This document shows positions 56,021 through 64,000 of a DNA stretch of 64,000 nucleotides, one piece after another (position 1 is the first letter of the stretch; each line of letters begins with the position of its first letter). The notes beneath the pieces were generated by a model. It was not told where the DNA came from, did no database searches, and was given only the letters and a program-made list of their open reading frames with translations. The stretch is from NCBI GenBank assembly GCA_034440615.1, contig JAOTOM010002289.1:1-64000 (forward strand), read 5' to 3'. The DNA is from Ashinkailepas kermadecensis. Lineage: Eukaryota > Arthropoda > Thecostraca > Neolepadidae. The position numbers were made by a program, and so were the translations under genes.

Positions 56021-56579
56021 GACCGTAGTGAGCCAGAAGACCTGCCCTCCTCATTTGCGGCTTCCCGGAACCACTTGCCCCGTCACCTAAACTCTTATCA
56101 GTAATGTGCGTGCGTGGTTATGTATTCTTTCCACCATTCAGTTCTAAAATATAAACATTAATGTATCGTGCACAGCAACCTTGAACCATGCGTTTCTAAA
56201 CGATAAACATTCAGGTATCATCCACCAACCTTGAAACTATGCTCCATAAGAACCCTTTTCGCCACAATTCGCTCCTCCATTGTTACCCTTCCCGGGGCAA
56301 ACGGCTACCCATATCCCACCGCTGGCTGGTCCATCCCATTCACAAAAAATGGACCGGTGGCGGACGGGTCACATGGTTTGCATGATGGGGGACGGGAACA
56401 TTGCCACCCCCTGCCCTAGTTCACTCACATTTCGCGCTGTCAGCTTCGTTCTCGCGGTCTGGCAGGGGTGACCCAGTCGACCCGCACGCGGACGAAATTC
56501 ACAGTTTAACTCATCATGGTCCACATTCACTGCACTTCACCAGAGTTCGACTGCTCTTCTAGGGCAGTGTTCTCCCGAC

Positions 56580-56745
56580 CATCTTGGGTGGTCTGCCCCA
56601 CAACGACTCTTGGGTGGTCCGCCTCCGATGACTGCCTTGGGTGGTGTGTCTGCGACGACTGCCTTGGGTGGTCCGCCTCCGGCGGCTACCTCGGGTGGTG
56701 TTTCTGCGACGACTTCCTCGGGTGGTGTGTGTCGACTTCCCCCGG
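56580..56745. repeat. ~33-bp degenerate minisatellite
   Basis: Units around TTGGGTGGTSYGYCTSCGRY and GACTGCC or GGCTACC recur about five times. It is followed by CTTATAAATGGCCC (56750s), a TATA-like motif upstream of a GC-rich stretch with GGTGACTGGTGACTGGTGAC. No gene start was identified. Confidence 0.7.
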
Positions 56746-57129
56746 GGTGGCGCTTATAAATGGCCCGCCCCTGGGAGCGGCCGGCCCCAGATATCAGGCG
56801 CGCACGCCATCTCTTTGTGCCCCGTGGCTTGGCTGGTGCTGATGGTGCCGGCTGGTGACGCTGGTGGCTGGTGACTGGTGACTGGTGACTGCTGGCCGCT
56901 GATTGGCGGTTGGCAGTTCCGGCTGTCCAGAGCGGTGGCTGCTTCTAGGCTACTGGGTCAGGCTGATACCCCGGGGCTGGGCGAAAGTCATTGCTTGCAT
57001 TGGGCACCGGCACGAAGTGGCTGCATGTTGACACTAAGGTGTTGGCGTTTCCGGTCGCGGCGCCTGGATGTCTCGCGGGTCGGTCTGCCGCATGGCGACC
57101 GCGTGAAACGCCGTGTTGAAAATGTAAGC

Positions 57130-59110
57130 CGTCTTACACTTTCCCACCGATATTTGATGCCACACTTGTGGATCGTTCTGCTCGACCTCGCGCTGTCAGG
57201 TCCGGAGCTCCACTTCGCACAGGAATTATCAGTGACGGCAATGAGCTGGTCGATCGGAGAGGTAAGAGAGTCGATGGGGGTGGTAAATTAGGGAATTCTG
57301 CGGGAGTTGTTTGAGTGGATGCCACCATGATCGGTTCAGTCACCGGAGTTGCGGTAGCGTCAGTTTGGCAGGCGATCGTGCGCTGCTCAGGACGACGTTT
57401 TTTGGGGGAACTGAACGAAGTTTCTGTGCACAACAGCAGAGCAAGCCGGTAAGACGTAGTCGGCTGCAATCGCGTCCAGGAGGATCACAGCTCCGTGGTG
57501 CAGGTGGTGCAGGTGCAGGTGGCATGTCTGTTCGCTCCTGGGATGACTTGGGTTGAAGGGGATGGGTGGAGCTGGCCACCACGGCCGCATAAGAGCGAGG
57601 TGTAGTGGCCGTCTTGGTCATTTCCCGAGCTTCTCGGAATGACACGCCCCTGTCACACTTCAATCTTATAATACTCTGCTCCCGTTTGAAAACCGGGCAG
57701 ACTTGGTCACGAGCAGAATGATCGCCCTTGCAGTTTGGACAGCAAAAGGTTTCCGATGTGCAAGCGTCCACAGAATGATCCGAGGAGGCACATCGCAGAC
57801 ACCTCGGCTTTGATCGACAGTGGCGGCTGGTGTGTCCGTACCTGTGACAGGCAAAGCATCTCATCGGGATTGGTCGATAAACGCGTACTCTGACCCTAAC
57901 ATGTCCGATTCTCACATGGGTAGGCTGTGTTTGGGAGTTAAAAGTAAGTACAATGTTGTCTGTGTCGTGTGAAACAGTGTGAAACCGTACCTTTTCGTTT
58001 TCAGTCTTCTAGCTTCCAGGACACCGAACGCCGCAAGACCGCGCACAATTTCTTCACTTGTCACACCTTGTAGGTCATGGCAAGTGATGACACCTCTGGA
58101 GCAGTTTTTAGAGTGGTGAGTTTTCACATTTATGGGGACTGTCCTTTGTACGCGTCTGCCATCAATGGTGTACGTAAACGTAAAGAGTGTGGCTTTTAAC
58201 GCCCGCCTAGCTTCCTCCGGATCCGAAAATTCAACTTCGATGCCACCATCAACCAATTTGTCGCACCGTACCACCGTACCGAATCGCTCAGTGCCCTCAC
58301 ACCGTTGGAAAGGGCTGAGGTCGGACAGTCTGAGCTCTCTCGACAGGATCAAGACAGTTGGGTCGACGTACTCGGGCTCTACTTCGGTTTCACGCTCAGG
58401 TGTCTTGTCAGGTCGCGTCGCCCCGACGGGACGAGCATCCATAGAAGGGCAATCCGAGACAGCGCCTAAAACTGGCCTCACGGAGGCGCGGGACTGGGAT
58501 GTGGAAGACTGGAACGACGAATCGTCCGAGTCAAGACTAGGGCGAGGGTATAGTTGTGTGTCAGGAGAATCCATGGAAGTGTATTGGTTTCAACTCCTCG
58601 GGCGCCCCACCACGTAGGGGCCCTACTGGGGGGACGCCTGGGTCCCGCGGACGGGAGGACGACAGGCGCCCGAGGAGCTATACGGGGCAGGCGGCGCCTT
58701 CGCCCGGCCGGGAGAGAGAGACTCACCACCCCGACCGGGATCCAGCACCGCCCACCCCTTAACCCCAGCCGGCCGGGCCGGCGGATACTGGGAACAATCC
58801 CAGGTCCCCGGCCCGAGGCGACCGGCCACTTGACCCGTATGGGGCCCTACGGGCCCGCCCGCCCCTCCGGGATATCGAGACCAAAGAGGCGTGTTGGTCC
58901 CCCGTCACAACTAGCACCGTGCGACGGGGACCTCGAACTCCAGGACTCCGTCAACCCCGGGGGCTCTCCCACGTACGTCCTCCCGTTACTACCCCCTCCC
59001 CACCGGAGCCTGCTGTCCGCGAGCAGCGACAAAATGACGCGTCCAGCATGGTCGACTGTGATCGGTCGAAGTACCCCTGACAGAGCCTCCGGGGCAGGGG
59101 TATAGGATCG
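57130..59110 (-). mobile_element. I-clade-like LINE, 5' portion (5' UTR and ORF1), reverse orientation
   Basis: The 5' UTR at about 59110-58575 is homologous, inverted, to 20932-21540 (shared pieces: GGGCCCGTAGGGCCCCATAC, CGGCCGGGxxAAGGC, GGAGCTATACGGGG). ORF1 follows from 58574. No endonuclease or RT follows downstream on the minus strand before 57130, so the 3' part is missing, unlike ordinary 5'-truncated LINE copies. Confidence 0.8.
57340..58574 (-). pseudogene. LINE ORF1 (gag-like), one frameshift
   Basis: The first frame (58574-57912) starts with an acidic/serine-rich region, then VVRCDKLVDGGIEVEFSDPE, GVITCHDLQGVTSEEIVRG and LEARRLKTKRYG. The frame breaks near 57965. The second frame carries VRIGHVRVRVRVYRP and the CCHC knuckles CFACHRYGHTSRHC, CLRCASSDHSVDAC and CPNCKGDHSARDQVC, then a Pro/Ala-rich tail. 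It is the same architecture as the ORF1 at 21545-23118 and retains the N-terminus missing there. Confidence 0.82.
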
Positions 59111-59867
59111 AAAGATCAGTGTGGGGGGGGGGCTTAACCCTGGGTCGATCAACAGGGGATACTCCCAAACACCAACTTCTCCCCGGATTTGGACCACTTT
59201 ATTGTGCCATCTTGAAAAAGCAAAATTAATTTCACATGTTATTTCCCTTTCACCAGTTTTCCATAAACTTAGCCAATCCGGGGACAAAATAATCAGGAAA
59301 TGGTTCATCGAAAACCTACCGAATATGGATAAACCACAGTTAGTGCCGAAACGACTTCACTTCAAATTTTGATCAATACGGACTAAAAACCGTACGAAAA
59401 GAAACAACATGTAACGATCATGGCAAACTTCACGTTGCGATCGGTGCTAGATGACCAATGTGATAATCGGTTTGAGAAAACCTAAAATAGGATTGTTTGT
59501 GGATCCGGATCCGATTTTGTCAACTCTTGCTGTAAGCAGAACTTGAGCAACATTGAACCCTCTATGTGTGTCAGAATCTACAATGCTTCCATATTGGGCT
59601 TCCAAACAATGGGGTCTGAAAGTTGATAAAGATGTAGATGGCGCTGAGAGTCAATGGTCACCCAGCCTTCTTTGGCGAACCTAAAGCGCTATGTTTTGTG
59701 GGTTAGGGAGGGCAGAATCTTTATATTTAAAAAGCCTATTGTACATTTTGTAAGCAGCGTATGTTGTTTGCGCGTATTTAATTATGTTGAATGTACTTCA
59801 GACACGTCTAGTTTGCCGGAATATTTACCATTAGTGCGCTAGAAATTAGGAGAAGCAAGCCAGAAGT
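59111..59867. other. Intergenic, unassigned
   Basis: CCAAACAATGGGGTCTGAAA at about 59605 and TCAATGGTCACCCAG at 59652 recur in reverse near 61330-61390. GGATCCGGATCCG is at about 59501. No gene was seen before the THAP-like exon. Confidence 0.45.
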
Positions 59868-59936
59868 ATGGGTGTATGTGCGGTTCCCGGCTGCCATAAA
59901 CGTGATCCATCTATCAGATTTCCAGCAGACTGCAAG
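59868..59936 (+). CDS. Possible first exon of a THAP-domain protein
   Basis: ATG followed by 22 codons reading GVCAVPGCHKRDPSIRFPAD then CK, and a strong donor AAG|GTAAGA (phase 0). The arrangement C-x4-C followed by an RFP motif is the N-terminal half of the THAP zinc-binding domain (C2CH), which binds DNA in THAP proteins and P-element-like transposases. The matching second exon (with the conserved Trp, C and H) was not found downstream in the window. It may lie beyond, or this may be a gene or transposon relic. Confidence 0.5.
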
Positions 59937-60879
59937 GTAAGAAGGCAGAAAATTGATTTGAAAAACAACTATTGTTTGACTGCCTTTCTGTAAAAGACGT
60001 AGTGGGAACTATTTAGGAAAGCACTGGTAAGGTACCTAGGTACATTAGGTACCAAGGTAAGTACCTATCTATTGTCCAGACTGTAAAGTATGGCACAAGG
60101 TTCACTGGGGCACATCAGCCCACAGTGAAAATATGCACCAATCCACACCAAGGGTGAGAAATTGACTCCAATCTGCACCCCCCCGCACCCCCAATCCATA
60201 GCCAGGAATTTGTCATGGCTAATACCTAACATGCTAAGATTGGATTGTTAGCCTACTTAATTTGAAACTAATAATTTGATTTCCACCCATAAGTTATGTT
60301 CAGTCAAATTAATTTCACCAAAATTGCATTGCAGGTTAGGTTGGGCAGTGGGTATCTGGTCACCTAGAGCTAGGTACCTTACCAAGGTAGTTGTTCATAT
60401 GGGCCCCATTAGGGGCCCACACCCACCTCTCGGGGAGCCTGCACTGCTTGGGGCACTGACTCCCAGGGGCCCACATCTCTTGTGGGTCCTGTACACAGGA
60501 GTGGATCCAGAAAGCTGTCAAGGGGGGTGATCTCATAGAGAGAGGGCCCATGCTGTGCCAGGATACCAGCCAAGAATGTCCTTCCTGGAGTAGGCAGGGT
60601 GGAAAGTGATGTTTGATGAGGCCTGCTAGTATTCCATGTTCCGGTCTTGGGGGGCGGAGCAATGTCTGGTGTGACCCACAGGTATTCCATGTGCCAATCT
60701 TGGGTGGGGGGTCTGACACTTGTGAAATTGTGCCCCATCTTGGGAAAATTATCGTACAGATTAAGGGGTTTAGGGTAGGCTTTAGGTCAGGTTTGGTCAG
60801 GCCGGGTTAGGTTTCAGCCCCACCCAATGTGTGATGCCTGCTAAATGAATACCGGAACTTCTCAGGGAACCTGCACATC
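59937..60879. other. Unassigned sequence after THAP-like exon
   Basis: GGTACCTAGGTACATTAGGTACC near 60032-60055 is a near-palindrome. At 60505-60720, related pieces TGCTAGTATTCCATG, CCACAGGTATTCCATG and TTGGGKGGSGG recur. No exon was recognised. Confidence 0.45.
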
Positions 60880-61107
60880 CACTAGAGCGGTGGTTCCCAA
60901 CCTTTTTGGTCCATTTCCCCTTTCGCCTCTGGCCAAACCTGCCGTTTCCCCCTAAAAAAACTGAAGTTATATTTGTATGTCACTCAAGACATCACTTACG
61001 TCAATGAGACAAATGCGTAATGGATCCCATCAAAATTTCCCCCCTGAAATACCGAAATTTTCACCCAGGGGGAAATTTCTCCCCGGTTGGGAACCACTGC
61101 ACTAGGG
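60880..61107. mobile_element. 212-bp hAT MITE with 8-bp target duplication
   Basis: The element is 60888-61099 with termini CGGTGGTTCCCAACC and GGTTGGGAACCACTG, a clear inverted repeat of the common hAT CAGTGGTTCCCAACC type. Flanks are CACTAGAG (60880-60887) and CACTAGGG (61100-61107), 7 of 8 identical and close to the hAT preference for a CTAG core. No coding capacity. Confidence 0.88.
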
Positions 61108-62028
61108 GACCTGTAACTGTACCTCTGCAAGCCAGTGCTACCAGTCTGGCTGCTTGAAGCCAGGCATATGAGGCCTGGCCCAGCCTCCCCATGTTCATGG
61201 GCACCCTTTGCACCCCCCCCACAACCTTTCTTCAACACAATATTTCCGAAATCCTTGGCCTAAATGACCCGACTCCCGGCAACCCCACGCAAAATGCACA
61301 GCAAAGATGGCCGACGCCTCCTCGTCGGGTGACCATTGCGTACAGCGCCGCCCTGGTGACCAAATCGTAGCTTTCAGACCCCATTGGAAACAAAATACCT
61401 TTCGAATTGTTGATTCTTTCATCTGGAATGCTATTTTTAACCTCGGCAAAGGTTAGTGCATTTTAATTTAGTTTACTTCTGTTGGTTTGGGAGGGGCCAA
61501 AAGACGCCATTCCGCCTCCCCCCGCCCCTAAGCGCTTCGGGGGGGCATGGCCGGAATGGCCCTCCCCTGATCTACCAGTGTCCGTCAGTGTTCATAGGAG
61601 ATATACACAATTTTCTTCAAAATGTTTTTTTAATGCATCAAATAAATGTCGACCCGTTTTCCCCACATAACTGATGTCGATACCTACCCAGAAGGAAGGT
61701 ACCTACTACCTGGGCAAGGAGCGAACAAAACGTTGAAAAACAGCTTTTCGCCGTGACAATATTGGGGGAGGGGGCAATTTATAATTTCCATGGTGTTCGC
61801 TCCAAGATGCTTAAGCACCAGTGAAAAAAAACTTTGGAGAGCGTCCACGATACCCGTGATTATGAACGATCACTGGAGAAAAACCTGGCGGTGTGGGTGG
61901 CTTACAATCACGGTTGTTACAGATTCTTCTGTGTCTCTGTTATATTAAGAGATGCTTCTTGACGTGAGCTGTATTGGCCGGTCCTTGCTATCGCAATAAT
62001 CAATATACAACTAGAATCAACACTCCCA
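61108..62028. other. Unassigned
   Basis: On the minus strand, 61260-61400 shares CCAATGGGGTCTGAAAG and CAATGGTCACCCGAC with 59605-59670, suggesting a small dispersed repeat. No gene was seen. Confidence 0.4.
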
Positions 62029-62182
62029 GAAGGCCGCTAATCAAGGCCACACCCAGAAAGCCGCTAATCAAGCCCACACTCAGAAGGCCACTAATCAAGG
62101 CCACACTCAGAAGGCCGCTAATCAAGCCCACACTCAGAAGGCCGCTAATCAAGGCCACACTCAGAATGCTGCTGATCAAGCC
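62029..62182. repeat. 27-bp minisatellite, about 5.5 copies
   Basis: The unit is AGGCCGCTAATCAAGSCCAC followed by ACTCAGA. The 27-bp period gives a nine-residue repeat translation (KPTLRRPLI) with no stop; not considered a gene. Confidence 0.92.
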
Positions 62183-62582
62183 CACACAGCCCTTTGGAAT
62201 GCCACTTCGACTTCCACTGCCGGCCAGCGCCTCCCCCTCACCGCCCGAGGTTAACGCCCGGCCAACGCCGTAAAAACCGCCTTCGAGTCACGTACACCAC
62301 ACGGCTCCAATACGCCACAGCGCCACCTATGCCTCGAAGATGTAACCACTATATGGCATATCTTCGCTAGGTTATAATTCTTAACAACGGTGGCGAATTA
62401 CATTATAGCAGTGACGTAGGCCGACACATTGGTTCGCCGATCTCTAATCGATGCAATCCGCCGCCGGCTCCCTCCCAAACCCCGTGAGCAGGAAAAGCGT
62501 GATAACGACACTCGGTGTTCCGAGGCGGTCCAAGTACTAACCGGTCCCATCCAAGTGCTAACCGGGCCCGATGCTGCTTAAC
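62183..62582. other. Unassigned
   Basis: The minisatellite reading frame ends at about 62273. CCACAGCGCCACCTATGCCT and nearby sequence show no recognised domain. Confidence 0.4.
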
Positions 62583-62700
62583 CTCAGTTAGTTAGTTAGT
62601 TATTGGTTTTTACGACACGTCGACCGTTGAGTCATATAGCGTCGCCCAGATTGGTGAGGGTGACTGTTGTAGCGCATTTACCCTCTCCCTTAACCTCAGT
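62583..62700 (-). mobile_element. SINE tail, 5'-truncated, reverse orientation
   Basis: On the minus strand: GGCGACGCTATATGACTCAA, CGGTCGACGTGTCGTAAAAA, then CCAATAACTAACTAACTAAC. This is the tail of the SINE family seen at 29533, with an (AACT)n terminus. Confidence 0.75.
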
Positions 62701-63529
62701 GATCAGACGGGAACTGGTGTGTTCAGCATTGCATGACCGTGGCACGAGCGGTGAGGTCAGCTCATGCCAAGCCATCCATCACTCACCTACATGGGTGTCG
62801 TTATAGAAACAATTTGGGGGATGGGGCCAAGGACAACGCAGGCATCTGCTGAAGAGGTAGTCATCGGATTTCGCTCACTATATTTTGCGCATTTGGAAAT
62901 CTTTGTTTGCATTTTTACAACTGTGAGCCGTCTTGGTACATACCTAGGTATACCTATGTACATTTCTCGAGTTCACGGACGCAGGATCGGATCCAGGGTG
63001 CCAAAGGAGCTAACCCACAAGAGGCCGACTTTTGCCGACATTTTGCATAAGCATGGCATTTCCTAGAAATGTTAGAACATTTTATTACGTAAATAATGTC
63101 TTAACAGATCCGACACTTGTTAGGCGTGACGGCCTCTCGTTTCGTCGCCATGGCTTCTATTTGCAGAAAATTGATGTCATTCAACATCGCCTGTCGTGCG
63201 GTATTGGAAAGTTGATAATTAGAAATCTCGACGGTTAAAAGTTAACCTGATTCCTTCGGTCGCCTCAATTTGTTTTCCTTCTCACCAAAGCCTACCCAGA
63301 TCCACTATCAAGCGATAGCCCATGGCGAACCATCGAGTAACATTTTGAAACAAGGATATGTCAGGTCAAACTTCAAGTCCAAAGGCACTTCGACCAATCA
63401 CAGTCCCCCCTGCCCCCCCCCTGCTCAACAAGCTATCCAGCCAGTGGCGCCCCTCACAGTAGCAAAGGCGCCGCCCAGCAGAAACTCTCCGGAGAAACGG
63501 TGCCCCTCCAGAACAAGTACCACCTGATC
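62701..63529. other. Unassigned
   Basis: The small open frames 62764-63066 and 63032-63238 overlap and have no recognised family. GGTGCCCCTCACAGTAGC-like sequence at the right may already belong to the LINE fragment that follows. Confidence 0.4.
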
Positions 63530-64000
63530 GAAACTGTGTGGACTCGCTGCTGCAATCAGACTACTTCCCGTGCATACAAGCCCTCAACTCACAAAACAAA
63601 TATGTTTAACACGAACAGCACTCGCTACTCCACACCGGTGGTCGAGATTTCTATGTTTTTCGTCTGGCACCGGCCTCACCATCTTTGCCCTGTCTGCACA
63701 CCAATGTCTTACCATTTTAACGTGGGACCCCATGAGGTGGGCCATTCTAACGAAATCGGAAGCACTCCGAGCCTCACGAATGATTTTCGCACTTCTCCAT
63801 CGATGCTCCACACAACAAACAGAAACTACCAACATTGGGACACCATTATCAATGCACACAACATGAACAAATCATGGCACGCTTACGCATAGGGCATACA
63901 CAACTACCTCATTCTTACATCATGGAGAAACAACTACGACCCTACTGCACCAATTGCAACAGAACACTCACAGCATACCATGTGTCCGTATGCTGCAATA
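63530..64000 (+). mobile_element. I-clade LINE 3' coding fragment (RNase H and zinc region), runs off window
   Basis: LQSDYFPCIQALNSQNKYV near 63553-63610 resembles the RNase H TDS..AI.AL.S.NKY motif. After frame breaks, IMARLRIGHTQLPHSYIMEK near 63870-63930 and YCTNCNRTLTAYHVSVC at the end form the RLRIGHT and C..C....T..H....C block. It is inactive and continues past the window edge. Confidence 0.78.

Overview
This window is animal (eukaryotic) nuclear DNA, most likely from an arthropod and perhaps a crustacean. The evidence is spliced genes with GT-AG introns, CR1-like and I-clade LINEs, tRNA-derived SINEs, hAT-type MITEs, a solo LTR, TTAGG-like (CCTAA) repeat blocks and very abundant micro- and minisatellites. 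No operons, bacterial genes or CRISPR arrays are present. The taxon is an inference.

Genes, all on the + strand. (1) The last two coding exons of ATPAF1, the mitochondrial F1-ATPase assembly factor of the ATP11 family (1489-1596 and 2719-2877). (2) A complete DNAJA2-type Hsp40 co-chaperone in nine coding exons spanning 5248-50108. All signature parts are present: J domain with HPD, G/F region, four zinc-finger CxxC motifs, C-terminal domain and a terminal CAHQ prenylation box. The reconstructed protein is about 410 residues, but the exon 7/exon 8 junction is one base out of frame. (3) An SH2-domain adaptor of SLP-76/BLNK type (37561-39033), nested in intron 6 of the DNAJA2 gene. (4) A possible first exon of a THAP-domain protein (59868-59936).

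Mobile DNA by region. 3.9-4.5 kb: 3' end of an I-clade LINE. 7.4-17.4 kb: CR1-like LINE remains inside a 4.2 kb head-to-tail duplication, bordered by a 1.1 kb pyrimidine microsatellite. 17.9-18.9 kb: a solo LTR with a perfect 5-bp target duplication. 20.9-25.1 kb: an I-clade LINE with 5' UTR, gag-like ORF1, endonuclease and truncated RT. 26.5 and 41.1 kb: two 485-bp hAT-like MITEs with 8-bp target duplications, one of them nested in LINE ORF1. 57.1-59.1 kb: a second LINE 5' part in inverted orientation. 60.9 kb: a small hAT MITE. 63.5-64.0 kb: an I-clade RNase H/zinc-knuckle end. SINEs lie at 2.5, 29.5, 36.9, 41.8 and 62.6 kb.

The most striking feature is the number of minisatellites and where they sit. 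Several begin exactly at exon ends and carry copies of the splice donor or stop codon (DNAJA2 exons 7 and 8; SH2 gene stop). Others fill introns next to splice sites, including a 66-bp array packed with TGACGTGA. Two further loci hold strongly diverged arrays in which A/T tracts recur about every 20-21 bp, that is, every two helical turns.
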